Of a stretch of DNA of 64,000 nt, positions 43,609-52,501 are shown one piece after another. Location: the NCBI RefSeq assembly GCF_900187975.1, contig NZ_FZPC01000014.1, forward strand, positions 1-64,000, given 5' to 3'. The DNA comes from Pseudomonas delhiensis. GTDB lineage: Bacteria > Pseudomonadota > Gammaproteobacteria > Pseudomonadales > Pseudomonadaceae. The notes beneath the pieces are model-generated. The model had not been told where the DNA came from and made no database searches. It saw only the letters and a program-made list of their open reading frames with translations. Numbering within the stretch: the stretch's first letter is position 1; every line of letters begins with the position of its first letter. Made by a program: the position numbers and the translations under genes.

Positions 43609-44969
43609 CCGCCCAGGCCGAGGAAGCGCGCCAGCGGGGCGATGCGCGACAGCAGGCAGCGCTCCAGCAGCCAGACCAGCAGCGACGCCCCCAGCAGCGG
43701 CAGGTACAGCCCCAGCAGCACCAGCACGGCGAGGGCCAGTGCCGGGTAGCGGGCGCCTGCCATGGCCACCGGCGCGCCCAGCACACCTTGCGGCCGGCGC
43801 CGCCACCAGAGCACCAGGGCGCTGAGCGCCAGGCAGACCAGCCCCAGGGTGGTGAACAGGCCGAGCAGTTGGTTGGCCACGCCGAACAGCTGGCCCTCGT
43901 GGGCCGCCACGCCATAGCCGATGACGCGGTCCAGCAGCGGCCGCTGGACGAAGTCCACGCGCTCGAGCACTGCGCCGGTCTGCCCGTCCAGCACCAGGTT
44001 GACGCGCTGCGGGCGGTTGGCCGCGTCCGAACGCGCCGTCCACCGCGGCGCCATGGCCGAGGGCGGCGCCAGCAGCACGGGGTAGGGCAGGTCCAGCGCC
44101 TGCACGGTCGGCAGCATGCGGTCCAGGGCGGTGTAGTCCGGTGCCGGCGGCGGCATGCCGGGCATGGCGTGGTGCATCATGCCCGGCATGTTGGCGTGCT
44201 CGTCCGCCGGGGCGGCGTTCTGCGCGCGGCGCTGGGCCATTTCCGAGGCGCGGCCGGTGGTCCAGTCCTGTTGCACCGTCTGCCTGGCCACCCATTGGCG
44301 GACGTCCTTGAGCGCACCGCCCCAGAAGGTTGCCCAGGGCAGGCCGCTGAGGATCAGCAGCAGGGCGAACAGCGACACCCAGAACCCGGTCACCCCGTGC
44401 AAGTCGCGCCAGAACAGGCGCCCGCGCTGGCCCAGGCGCGGGTAGAGCACCCCGCCCAGGCGCGTGCCGCGCGGCCACCAGAGGTACAGGCCGGTCACCA
44501 GCAACAGCACCGTCCAGCAGGCGGCCAGCTCCACCAGGTAGGAACCGGTGCTGCCCATCAGCAACTCGCCGTGCAGGTGGAACAGCTGGCGGCTGAAGCG
44601 CTGGTCCTCGGCCACCCGGTGCAGCACCCGGGCATCGGTCGGGTCGACGTAGACGCGGTACAGCCCCTCGCCGCTGCCGACCAGCACCTGCGCCGCATCG
44701 CGCGGGCCATCGGGCAACTGGTAGGCGTTCAGTCGCGCGCCGGGCACGGCGGCCAGGGCTGCGCGCACCTGTTCGCTGACCGGCAGCCGCGCGGCGGCCG
44801 CGTCTACCTGGTTGTAGGGGCTGTCGAGCAGGGCGTCGATCTGCGGGCGGAACAGGTAGACCGAGCCGGTCAGCGACAGGGCGAGGACGAACGGGATGCA
44901 GAACAGGCCTGCATAGAAGTGCCAGCGCCAGATCAGGCGGTACAGCGCGGCGCGGTTGGCTGGTTGCAT
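43584..44969 (-). CDS. PepSY-domain membrane protein with Met/His-rich loop
   Basis: A 461-residue inner-membrane protein with about five helices, beginning RLIWRWHFYAGLFCIPFVLA and containing RQLFHLHGELLMGSTGSYLV and LHGVTGFWVSLFALLLILSG. Such proteins accompany TonB receptors and are thought to be ferric or metal reductases. A loop near residue 260 reads NMPGMMHHAMPGMPPP, a Met/His cluster typical of copper-binding sites. Start ATG at 44969 is 8 bp after the stop of the receptor gene. Confidence 0.87.
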   Translation of the reverse strand: MQPANRAALYRLIWRWHFYAGLFCIPFVLALSLTGSVYLFRPQIDALLDSPYNQVDAAAARLPVSEQVRAALAAVPGARLNAYQLPDGPRDAAQVLVGSGEGLYRVYVDPTDARVLHRVAEDQRFSRQLFHLHGELLMGSTGSYLVELAACWTVLLLVTGLYLWWPRGTRLGGVLYPRLGQRGRLFWRDLHGVTGFWVSLFALLLILSGLPWATFWGGALKDVRQWVARQTVQQDWTTGRASEMAQRRAQNAAPADEHANMPGMMHHAMPGMPPPAPDYTALDRMLPTVQALDLPYPVLLAPPSAMAPRWTARSDAANRPQRVNLVLDGQTGAVLERVDFVQRPLLDRVIGYGVAAHEGQLFGVANQLLGLFTTLGLVCLALSALVLWWRRRPQGVLGAPVAMAGARYPALALAVLVLLGLYLPLLGASLLVWLLERCLLSRIAPLARFLGLGGYSASANG

Positions 44970-44977
44970 GGCGGGCC

Positions 44978-47290
44978 TCAGTAGTCGTAGCTCAGGCCGA
45001 GGAAGGCCGTGCGCTGCGGGTAGGGGTGGCTGACGTAGTACTTCTCGTTGCCCAGGTTGTCGATCCCGGCCGAGGCGGTGAGGTGCTCGTCGATGCGGTA
45101 GCTGGCCTTGACGTCGAACACGCTGTAGCGGCTGATGCCGCCGTAGGTGTCGTGGTTGTCGTCGGTGTTCAGCAGGGTGCCGTAGGCGGCGCTGGAATAG
45201 CGGTAGCCCAGGGCATAGGTCAGGCGCGAATCCTGGTGGTAGACCGCGGACAGGCGCGCCCGCCAGCGCGGGATGCGCGGGTAGTCGTTGCCCTCGGCGG
45301 CGGGGGTCGGCTGGTCCTCGAGGATTTCCGCCTGGGTCCAGGTCAGGCTGGCGGACAGGTCCAGGCCGGGCAGGCCGACGTCCCTGGCGTCCAGCGCGCT
45401 CTCGATGCCGCGCAGGCGCGCGCGGTCGATGTTGGCGATGCGGGTGACGTTGGGGCTGACGCTGGTGTCGGTCTGCGAGAACAGCGCGTCGTGGCGTTCC
45501 TCCTGGAACAGCGAGACGCGCAGCAGGTAGCGGTCCCAGCCGTACTGGGTGGTCCAGTCGAAGGAACGCACGTCCTCGGGCTTCAGGTCCGGGTTGTTCT
45601 GCACCAGCTGGGTGCCGCTGCTGATCTGCTGGAACAGCTCGCCCACGGTCGGGTAGCGCACCGCGCGGCCATAGGAGAAGCGCGTCTGCAGGGCGTCGGT
45701 GATGTCGAAGGCCAGCGCCGCCTTGGGCGAGATGTCGTTGCGCTGCTGGTCGTCGTAGTGGGCCACCTGGGGCGTGGTGGTGACGTCGCGGTTGAAGCCG
45801 TCGAAGGCTTCCCAGTGCTCGGCGCGGGCGCCCAGGGTCAGCGTCCAGCGCGGGGCGAACTTCCAGGCGTCCTGCAGGTACAGCGCCTGGGTGCGCGTCT
45901 CGCCGCCGGAGGCCGCGACCTTGGCGCCGTCGCCGCCGGACTTCCAGTCGTCCAGCTGGTAGGTGCGCTGCTTCAGCAGGTAGTCGTCGATGTGGTAGCC
46001 GAAGGTCAGCTCGTGCGCGTCGGGGCGCCAGGTGCCGCGCAGTTCGCCGGTCTGCCAGCCGGTGCCGTCCTGCACCTGGCGGGTGCCGGCCAGGCTCTGG
46101 CCGTAGTTGGAGGCGGTGCGGGTGGCCGAATCCAGGTAGCGGTAGTCGCTGAGCGAGGCCTGCCAGTCGAAGGGCCCGCCGCTGTGGCTGGCCAGCGACA
46201 GGCCGTTGAGCAGGTGCAACTCGTCGGTGCGGCTGGGGTTGAGGCCGGAGACCTTGTACGAATGCCCGTCGATGTTGACCGTGCCGTTGTACAGGGTGCG
46301 CCCGCTGGCGTCCTTGAGGTAGCTGTCGACGCCGGTGTGGGAGTCGTTGGACCACAGGCCCAGGGTGTAGACCGCGGTGACGTCTTCGTTCAGGTCCCAG
46401 CCCAGCTTGAGCTTGCCCTGGTCCTGCAGGGTATGGTCGATGGAGTAGCCGCCGAACACCAGGCGCTGCTTGCCGTTCTGGTCGCTGTCCGCGTGGGCGC
46501 CGCTGGCCGTGGGCGCGCCGGCCACCGGGGCCTTGCTCGACAGGCCGGCGGTGGAATAGCTCATCGGCTGGCCCTGGCTGTCCAGGTGGTCGTAGGAAAC
46601 CCATACCGACAGCGGCCCGCGGCGGTCGCCGGCGGCCAGGCTGATGTCGCCGGTGCCATAGTCGTCATGGCTGCCGTAGAGGTCGAAGTCCTGCCGCGAG
46701 CCGGTGACCGAGGCGTGGAATTCCGGGCGCGTGGGCATGCGCGTCTCCAGGGTCACCACGCCGCCCAGGGAGTTGCCCGGGTAGAGCGCGCTGAACGGGC
46801 CGTAGAGCACGTCGACGCGGGAAATCTCGGCGGGCGCCACCAGGCCCCAGCGTGGCGGGAAGCCGTAGCTGTTGCCGAGCAGGTTGGAGAGCAGCAGGTC
46901 ATCGGCGTAGACCAGCGACTGCGCGCTGGAGATGGTGCCGGTGGTGCGGGTGGCGAGGATGCCGTTGCGGTCGCCGATGAAGCGCTCGCGCACCTCGAGG
47001 CTGGGCAGGTACTTCAGGGCCTGGGCGGAGGTCACCAGGTTGGTGCTCTCGCGCAGTTGTTCGGCCGTGCGGCTCTCGACCACGGCGGGGGCGCTGGCCA
47101 GGGCGGCGGGCAGCGGCTGCTGGCCTTCGGCGCTGACCACCACGTCGGCCAGGCGGGTGGGGGCGTCGCCGTCGGCGGCGGTTTCGGCGTGGGCCGGCAG
47201 CAGCAGGCTGCCGGCCAGGCCGCAGAGCAGGGTGCGGGCGGCCGGGGGCTTCAGTGCGTAGGCAACGCACCGGCGCAGGGATGTGGACAT
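44978..47290 (-). CDS. TonB-dependent metal or siderophore receptor
   Basis: A 770-residue outer-membrane receptor with signal peptide (about 1-35), TonB-box region (LADVVVSAEGQQPL), plug (VDVLYGPFSALYPGNSLGGV) and 22-strand-type barrel ending TAFLGLSYDY. No STN domain, so no signalling role. The operon partners, a PepSY protein with a Met/His-rich loop and a DUF2946 protein with Cys/Met/His-rich sequence, suggest copper or another soft metal as substrate rather than ferric siderophore. It lacks obvious OprC copper-site residues, so this is inferred from neighbours. Confidence 0.88.
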   Translation of the reverse strand: MSTSLRRCVAYALKPPAARTLLCGLAGSLLLPAHAETAADGDAPTRLADVVVSAEGQQPLPAALASAPAVVESRTAEQLRESTNLVTSAQALKYLPSLEVRERFIGDRNGILATRTTGTISSAQSLVYADDLLLSNLLGNSYGFPPRWGLVAPAEISRVDVLYGPFSALYPGNSLGGVVTLETRMPTRPEFHASVTGSRQDFDLYGSHDDYGTGDISLAAGDRRGPLSVWVSYDHLDSQGQPMSYSTAGLSSKAPVAGAPTASGAHADSDQNGKQRLVFGGYSIDHTLQDQGKLKLGWDLNEDVTAVYTLGLWSNDSHTGVDSYLKDASGRTLYNGTVNIDGHSYKVSGLNPSRTDELHLLNGLSLASHSGGPFDWQASLSDYRYLDSATRTASNYGQSLAGTRQVQDGTGWQTGELRGTWRPDAHELTFGYHIDDYLLKQRTYQLDDWKSGGDGAKVAASGGETRTQALYLQDAWKFAPRWTLTLGARAEHWEAFDGFNRDVTTTPQVAHYDDQQRNDISPKAALAFDITDALQTRFSYGRAVRYPTVGELFQQISSGTQLVQNNPDLKPEDVRSFDWTTQYGWDRYLLRVSLFQEERHDALFSQTDTSVSPNVTRIANIDRARLRGIESALDARDVGLPGLDLSASLTWTQAEILEDQPTPAAEGNDYPRIPRWRARLSAVYHQDSRLTYALGYRYSSAAYGTLLNTDDNHDTYGGISRYSVFDVKASYRIDEHLTASAGIDNLGNEKYYVSHPYPQRTAFLGLSYDY

Positions 47291-47387
47291 CCGGATGATC
47301 CTTGTTCAGGACGACGGGAGCGCGGCCAGGCGTGCGCGCAGGGGCACGCACGCGCGGGGCGCGGGTTCGGGGTGTCGTGGAACGGGA

Positions 47388-47840
47388 TCAGGCCAGGGGC
47401 GGGCCGCGCGGACGGACGTCCAGCAGGTGCAGGAAGGGCGGGAGGGGCAGCGCCGGCGGCGGCGCCTGGGCGTTGACCGGCCCCAGCGCCGGGGCCATGG
47501 CAATGGCCCAGAGCAGCGCCGGGCTGTCGTGCAGCAGGGTGCAGTAGCCGCAGGCCGGGTCGAGGCTGTCGTGGGCCATGCCGCCGTGGTCGCCGGCCGG
47601 GGCCTGCTGCATCGCCCCGTGGTCCATGGGCATCTGCCCCATGTCATGGGCGGAACACCAGGCGCCCTGGGGCGGCGGGGAATGCTCGACGGCTTCGAGG
47701 GTGCGCGAGAAGGTCGGGGCGAACAGCAACAGCCCGAGGGCCATGACGGCCAGCCAGGAGGCGAGGCGGTACTGTGCTGAATGACGGCGCAAGATGCAGC
47801 GTCCCGATCGGTGGGCCGGACTGGGCCGATATGCTGCCAT
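47388..47840 (-). CDS. DUF2946 protein, probable exported metal-binding protein
   Basis: Up to 150 residues. A hydrophobic N-terminal segment (ASWLAVMALGLLLFAPTFSR) should export or anchor it. The mature part has CSAHDMGQMPMDHGAMQQ, DHGGMAHDSL and ACGYCTLLHD, dense in Met, His and Cys, and the GYC motif is the DUF2946 hallmark. It is first in the operon with the TonB receptor and PepSY genes. The start is uncertain: the ATG at 47840 lacks a ribosome site, and a TTG near 47792, just before RRHSAQYRLASW, is an alternative. Confidence 0.75.
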   Translation of the reverse strand: MAAYRPSPAHRSGRCILRRHSAQYRLASWLAVMALGLLLFAPTFSRTLEAVEHSPPPQGAWCSAHDMGQMPMDHGAMQQAPAGDHGGMAHDSLDPACGYCTLLHDSPALLWAIAMAPALGPVNAQAPPPALPLPPFLHLLDVRPRGPPLA

Positions 47841-47987
47841 GGTTGGGGCGTGGGGGAAAGGCGGAGCGGAGCGTGCAGGGCGCCGTTGGCCAGTGCACCG
47901 TAGCCCGAGGACTTGCGCGGCCCGGAGCCCAATCGCGGACTTGGGCTTTCAGGATGACGCCGGACTTCCCGACAACGCCGGACGGCT

Positions 47988-48011
47988 CCCTCTCCCGCTT
48001 GCGGGAGAGGG
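47988..48011. repeat. Hairpin repeat of the CCCTCTCCCGC family
   Basis: CCCTCTCCCGCTTGCGGGAG at 47988 onward with its closing arm to 48011, an 11-bp stem. The same hairpin occurs at 32066-32090 and, in variant form, near 62450-62475. It ends the gap after the MarR gene. The remainder of 47841-48044 holds the DUF2946 promoter region with no clear boxes. Confidence 0.65.
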
Positions 48012-48044
48012 CCGCCGCCGGCAAGCACCGTTCGCGGGCAGGAA

Positions 48045-48512
48045 CTAGGCGTCCCCGGGTTTCTGCTGGGCGTAGGCGCGGGCCTTTTCCTCCATCAGCC
48101 GCAGCACCCGGGTGGCGGTCTCGACGTCTTCCCGGGGGATGCTGCCGAGCACTTCGGCGCGCAGGGCGTTGAGGGCTTTCTCCAGGCGTTCGGCCAATTC
48201 CCTTCCCGCATCCTGCAAATGGATGGCGCGCAGCCGCCGGTTGCCCGGCACCATGCGCCGTTCCAGCAGGCCGGCGGCCTCGGCCTGGTCGAGGGTGCGC
48301 ACCAGGGCCGCCGGGTGCACGCCGATGCGGTCGGCCAGCACGTTCTGCAGCACCCCGTCGCCCATGCGCGAGACCAGCAGCACCGGCGTGGCCACCGCCA
48401 GCGACAGGCCGCTCTCGGCCAGCACCAGGCTGGCGGCCTGCTGCCAGGCGCGGCGCGCCGGTTGCAGCGAGCCGGTGAGGGCGAACAGAGGGTCCTGGGG
48501 CGGGCTGGGCAT
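48045..48512 (-). CDS. MarR-family transcriptional regulator
   Basis: A 155-residue winged-helix repressor: GDGVLQNVLADRIGVHPAAL and VRTLDQAEAAGLLERRMVPG, then NRRLRAIHLQDAGRELAERL. ATG at 48512 gives the usual family length. It is divergent from an EmrB-type exporter (188 bp gap) with a palindromic operator between, so it very likely represses that exporter and itself in response to a substrate. Confidence 0.9.
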   Translation of the reverse strand: MPSPPQDPLFALTGSLQPARRAWQQAASLVLAESGLSLAVATPVLLVSRMGDGVLQNVLADRIGVHPAALVRTLDQAEAAGLLERRMVPGNRRLRAIHLQDAGRELAERLEKALNALRAEVLGSIPREDVETATRVLRLMEEKARAYAQQKPGDA

Positions 48513-48596
48513 GGGGCGGTCCGTTGCGGGTGGATTCGCGCCGATGATACGGGCCCGGGCGGGGAGCACAAGGCCGGCGTCGTTAACCTGTGCAAA

Positions 48597-48614
48597 GTCA
48601 ATTATTGAATTGAC
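48597..48614. promoter_or_regulatory. Probable MarR operator
   Basis: GTCAATTATTGAATTGAC: 7-bp perfect inverted arms (GTCAATT/AATTGAC) with a 4-bp centre, midway between the divergent MarR and EmrB genes, in an otherwise GC-rich stretch. AT-rich palindromes of 16-20 bp are typical MarR sites. Confidence 0.75.
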
Positions 48615-48699
48615 AGCTATCGATCGCGGATTCCAGAATCCACCGAAGCCGCCGCCAGTGCGCGGCCGGCCCCACTGACGCCACGCCAGGTCCCCCACC

Positions 48700-50226
48700 A
48701 TGAGCACCGAATTCCGCCCGCCGAGCCTGGCCCTCGCCACCCTCGGCCTGGCCCTGGCCACCTTCATGCAGGTGCTGGACACCACCATCGCCAACGTGGC
48801 CCTGCCGACCATCGCCGGCAACCTGGGGGCGAGCGCCAACCAGGGCACCTGGGTGATCACCTCGTTCGCCGTCAGCCAGGCCATCTCCCTGCCGCTGACC
48901 GGCTTCCTGTCCCGGCGCCTGGGCGAGGTGCCGCTGTTCATCGGCTGCGCGCTGCTGTTCGTGGTCACCTCGTTCCTCTGCGGCGTGGCCCGCGACCTGC
49001 CCATGCTCATCCTGTTCCGCGCCCTGCAGGGCGCCGTGGCCGGGCCCATGTACCCGATCACCCAGAGCCTGATGATCAGCATCTACCCGCCGCACAAGCG
49101 CGGCATCGCCCTGGCGCTGCTGTCGATGGTGGCGGTGGTGGCGCCCATCACCGGGCCCATCCTCGGCGGCTGGATCACCGACAACTACTCCTGGCCGTGG
49201 ATCTTCTTCATCAACCTGCCCATCGGCGCCTTCGCCGTGTTCGTCATCAGCCGGCAGATGCGCGGCCGCCCCGAGCGCCTGCAGCGCACCCGCATCGACT
49301 ACGTGGGCCTGGCGACCCTGGTGGTGGGCGTCGGCGCCCTGCAGGTGCTGCTGGACAAGGGCAACGACGAGGACTGGTTCGCCTCGCCGTTCATCATCGG
49401 CTGCGCGGTGGTGGCGGCCATCAGCCTGGCGGCCTTCCTGATCTGGGAGCTGACCGACCGCGAGCCCATCGTCGACCTGCGGCTGTTCCGCCACCACAAC
49501 TTCCGCTACGGCACCCTGGCCCTGGTGCTGTCGTTCTCGGCCTACTTCGCCATCAACCTGCTGCTGCCGCAGTGGCTGCAGCGCAACCTCGGCTACACCG
49601 CCACCTGGGCGGGCCTGGCGGCGGCGCCGCTGGGCATCGCGCCGCTGCTGCTGAGCCTGCTGGTGGGGCGCTACGCGGCCAACTTCGACCTGCGCCTGGT
49701 GGCCTCGGTGGCCTTCGTCGCCATGGGCGCCACCTGCTTCCTGCGCGCCGGCTTCACCCTGGACATCGACTTCCGCCACGTCGCCCTGATGCAGGCGCTG
49801 ATGGGCGTGGGCGTGGCGCTGTTCTTCATGCCCACCACGGTGATCCTGCTGTCGGACCTGGAGCCCCACGAGATCGCCGCCGGCTCCGGGCTGTCGACCT
49901 TCCTGCGGACCCTGAGCGGCAGCTTCTCGGCCTCGCTCACCACCTTCCTCTGGGACCGCCGCGCGGTGCTGCACCACGCCCAGCTCAGCGAAAGCGTCAC
50001 GGCCTTCGACAGCGGCACGCGGCAGAGCCTGGAACTGCTGGGCCAGGGCGACCCCCACCTGGGGGCGAGCCTGCTGAACCAGATGATCACCCAGCAGGCC
50101 TACCAGATCAGCTTCAACGAGCTGTTCCACGCCCTGGGCTGGATCTTCCTGGTGCTGATGAGCGTGATCTGGCTGACGCGCCCGCCGTTCACCGGCAAGG
50201 CGCGGGTGGCGGTGGCGGACCACTAG
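48700..50226 (+). CDS. DHA2-family MFS drug exporter (EmrB-like)
   Basis: A 508-residue, fourteen-helix exporter. DHA2 signatures include FMQVLDTTIANVALPTIAGN, TWVITSFAVSQAISLPLTGF, FRALQGAVAGPMYPITQSLM and SMVAVVAPITGPILGGWITD. No EmrA-like fusion protein is adjacent. The divergent MarR gene indicates drug-inducible expression. Confidence 0.92.
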   Translation: MSTEFRPPSLALATLGLALATFMQVLDTTIANVALPTIAGNLGASANQGTWVITSFAVSQAISLPLTGFLSRRLGEVPLFIGCALLFVVTSFLCGVARDLPMLILFRALQGAVAGPMYPITQSLMISIYPPHKRGIALALLSMVAVVAPITGPILGGWITDNYSWPWIFFINLPIGAFAVFVISRQMRGRPERLQRTRIDYVGLATLVVGVGALQVLLDKGNDEDWFASPFIIGCAVVAAISLAAFLIWELTDREPIVDLRLFRHHNFRYGTLALVLSFSAYFAINLLLPQWLQRNLGYTATWAGLAAAPLGIAPLLLSLLVGRYAANFDLRLVASVAFVAMGATCFLRAGFTLDIDFRHVALMQALMGVGVALFFMPTTVILLSDLEPHEIAAGSGLSTFLRTLSGSFSASLTTFLWDRRAVLHHAQLSESVTAFDSGTRQSLELLGQGDPHLGASLLNQMITQQAYQISFNELFHALGWIFLVLMSVIWLTRPPFTGKARVAVADH

Positions 50227-50258
50227 GGCCGCCGAGCCTGCGGGGCCCGGCGGGCCGT

Positions 50259-50894
50259 TCAGCCCCTGGGCCGGCGCACCGCGCGGACCTTGCCGCTGGC
50301 GCCGCCGCCGCAGTAGAAGCGGTCGCCGCCGCCGGCCTCCAGCCCCGAGACGCCGGTGCCGGCCGGCAGCGCCAGGGCCTCGAGGACTTCGCCGCTGCGC
50401 GGGTCGATGCGCCGCAGCTCGCTCTCGTCGTTCTCCCAGGTGCCGTGCCAGAGCTGGCCGTCGACCCAGCTGACACCGGTGACGAAGCGGTCCGATTCCA
50501 GGGTGCGCAGCACCGCGCCGGTCTGCGCGTCGATCTGCTGGATGCGCCGCGCCTGGTACTGGCCCACCCACAGCGAGCCTTCGGCCCAGGCCAGCCCGGA
50601 GTCGCCGCCGTGGCCGGGGGCGGGGAGGGTGGCGAGCACTTCCCCGGTGCGCGGGTCGAGCTTGCGGATGAGCTCTTCGCCGATCTGGTACAGGTAGCGG
50701 CCGTCGAAGGCGGTGCCGGCGTAGGCGGGGACCTCGATCGTGCGCTCGATGGCGCCGCTGTCCGGGGCCAGGGCGTTGAGCCGCTCGCCGGAGGCGAACC
50801 AGACGTGCTGGCCGTCCCAGGTCAGGCCGTGGACCTTGTCGATGCCCGGGAAGGGGCCGTATTCGCGGAGGATTTCCGCGGGTCGGGTTTTCAT
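50259..50894 (-). CDS. Beta-propeller protein (glutaminyl cyclase / YncE-like)
   Basis: A 211-residue cytoplasmic protein of about four to five repeated blades, each ending in a pattern like LWVGQYQARRIQQIDAQTGA or LWHGTWENDESELRRIDPRS. The repeats resemble PQQ/YncE or glutamine-cyclotransferase-like propellers. It has no signal peptide. The gene lies just downstream of a probable regulator on the same strand, 40 bp away. Ligand unknown. Confidence 0.7.
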   Translation of the reverse strand: MKTRPAEILREYGPFPGIDKVHGLTWDGQHVWFASGERLNALAPDSGAIERTIEVPAYAGTAFDGRYLYQIGEELIRKLDPRTGEVLATLPAPGHGGDSGLAWAEGSLWVGQYQARRIQQIDAQTGAVLRTLESDRFVTGVSWVDGQLWHGTWENDESELRRIDPRSGEVLEALALPAGTGVSGLEAGGGDRFYCGGGASGKVRAVRRPRG

Positions 50895-50934
50895 GGTGGC
50901 GTCCTCCTTCGTGTGGTGCCTGGGGCCATCCTAG

Positions 50935-52149
50935 TCAGCCATTGACGGGGGCCGGGAGTAACAAGGTGGTCGCGAAACCCACCGGCGGGCTCAGCCAGCG
51001 CCGCGCCCGGCCCTGGCCGAAGGCCTGCACCCGGGCGTCCGCCGCCAGGGTTTCCAGCGCGCGCTGTACCTGGCGCTGGCTGCTGCCCAGGGCCAGCGCC
51101 AGGGCCGAACTGGACCAGGCCCGGCCATCGGCGAGGCAGGCCAGCACCGCGGCGTGGCGGTCTTCCAGCGGGCGCGCCAGGACCAGCACCTCGTCCACCT
51201 GCAGGGGTTCGAGCACGAAGCCCGTGCGGGTGGCGGCGATGCCGGCCAGCCCCTCCAGGGCCGTGCGCAGCCGGCCGATCTCCACCCGCAGGCGGGCGCG
51301 GTGGCTGTCGTCGAAGTGGCGGGTGCGGAAGGCGCCGGCGATCAGCTGCGCGCGGCTGGCGTCCGCCGGCCAGGCCTCGGCCAGGATGCGGGCGAGGGCG
51401 AACAGCACCGGCCGGCTGGCCAGCGGCACCCTGGCCCGCGGCGTGCCGACCCGGTAGCGGCAGGCATCCACCAGCAGGGCCTGGCGTTGCAGCAGCGGCT
51501 CGACTTCCTCCAGCCGCAGCAGGCGTTCCGCGCCGCGGGCGATGCAGCGCGCGGCGGGGGCGTCGAGCAGCCGTTGCGCCGCCTCGACCTCCGCCTGCAG
51601 CGCGGCGATGCCGGCTTCGCGGGCCGCGGCCGCGGCTTCGAGCAGGGCGGCGCGGGCGGCGCCTGCGCGTAGCTGGCGCAGGGCGATGCCGGCCGCTGTC
51701 AACCGATGGATCGCCCGCAGGGGCGCCGCCAGGGCCTGGGGCTGCAGCCGTTCCAGCTGCGCGCCGGCTGCATCGAGCTGGCCGAGCAGCAGCTGGCGGC
51801 GCGCCGCGAGCAGGCGCGCGTGGGCCGCGTTCAGGCGGTCGCCATGGGCTTCCAGGGTGGCCAGCGCCGCCTCCAGGCGTGCCACCGGCCAGCCCAGTTC
51901 GCGGTCGGCGAAGGCGATTTCCGCCTCGGCCACCTGGCAGCGTGCGCGGGCCACGGCCTCCCGCGGGCCGAAGGCCCGGGCGGCGGCGCGCAGCAGTTCG
52001 CGGGCGCGGGCCAGGTCGCCCAGCTGCGCCATGGCGATGCCGCGCAGGGCCAGCGCCGGGGCGTCGTCGCGCAGCGCCACGCGGTTCAGCGCGGCGAAGG
52101 GGTCGCCCATGGCCAGGGCGCGGGCGGCGGCAGTGAGCAGGGCATCCAT
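50935..52149 (-). CDS. Helical-repeat regulator with C-terminal winged-helix domains
   Basis: A 404-residue, Ala/Arg/Leu-rich protein. The first 230 residues form TPR-like helical pairs (MAQLGDLARARELLRAAARA). The middle has a transcriptional-activator-like helix-turn-helix (DDSHRARLRVEIGRLRTALE), and the end a second HTH-like unit (AWSSSALALALGSSQRQVQR). I use ATG at 52149 (MDALLTAAARALAM); the longer frame to 52332 lacks support. It probably regulates the propeller gene behind it. I do not recognise a named family. Confidence 0.65.
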   Translation of the reverse strand: MDALLTAAARALAMGDPFAALNRVALRDDAPALALRGIAMAQLGDLARARELLRAAARAFGPREAVARARCQVAEAEIAFADRELGWPVARLEAALATLEAHGDRLNAAHARLLAARRQLLLGQLDAAGAQLERLQPQALAAPLRAIHRLTAAGIALRQLRAGAARAALLEAAAAAREAGIAALQAEVEAAQRLLDAPAARCIARGAERLLRLEEVEPLLQRQALLVDACRYRVGTPRARVPLASRPVLFALARILAEAWPADASRAQLIAGAFRTRHFDDSHRARLRVEIGRLRTALEGLAGIAATRTGFVLEPLQVDEVLVLARPLEDRHAAVLACLADGRAWSSSALALALGSSQRQVQRALETLAADARVQAFGQGRARRWLSPPVGFATTLLLPAPVNG

Positions 52150-52501
52150 TGGTCGGTTCCCGGGGTTCCTGCCCAGTCTAGCCAGCGCACCGCTTGTGGG
52201 CGTCCGCGCCCTGGCCGGGACGCGGCGGCCTGCTTCGGGCGGGGACTCGACGAACGGCAGCAGCCCCCATGGGGTGGGCGTCGTGGCGGCGCGATCGGTA
52301 GCCGGGGAGGGGCGGCGAGGGCGCCAAGGCATGGACCTTGCTGAACTTGCATGGGGCCGGGAAGGTCCGTCCCAGAGCGGGAGGATGCGGCCGGCGGCAC
52401 GGCCGCGCGCTGCATTTCCCCGTGTTAGTCTTTTGGATTCTCATTCGCTTCGCCGTCCGCGCCGGTTGTTCGCGGGCGGCCCGAAACGTGGAGACCGGCC
52501 C
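52150..52501. promoter_or_regulatory. Divergent promoter region upstream of the trehalose operon
   Basis: About 350 bp without a supported gene. The stretch 52420-52450 (GTGTTAGTCTTTTGGATTCT) is the only AT-rich part and likely carries the otsB promoter. I could not fit a confident sigma-S or other consensus. Confidence 0.4.

Noticed and set aside
45026..47476. 816-residue plus-strand frame opposite the metal receptor
   Set aside because: Low-complexity antisense frame; the receptor on the minus strand is unmistakable.
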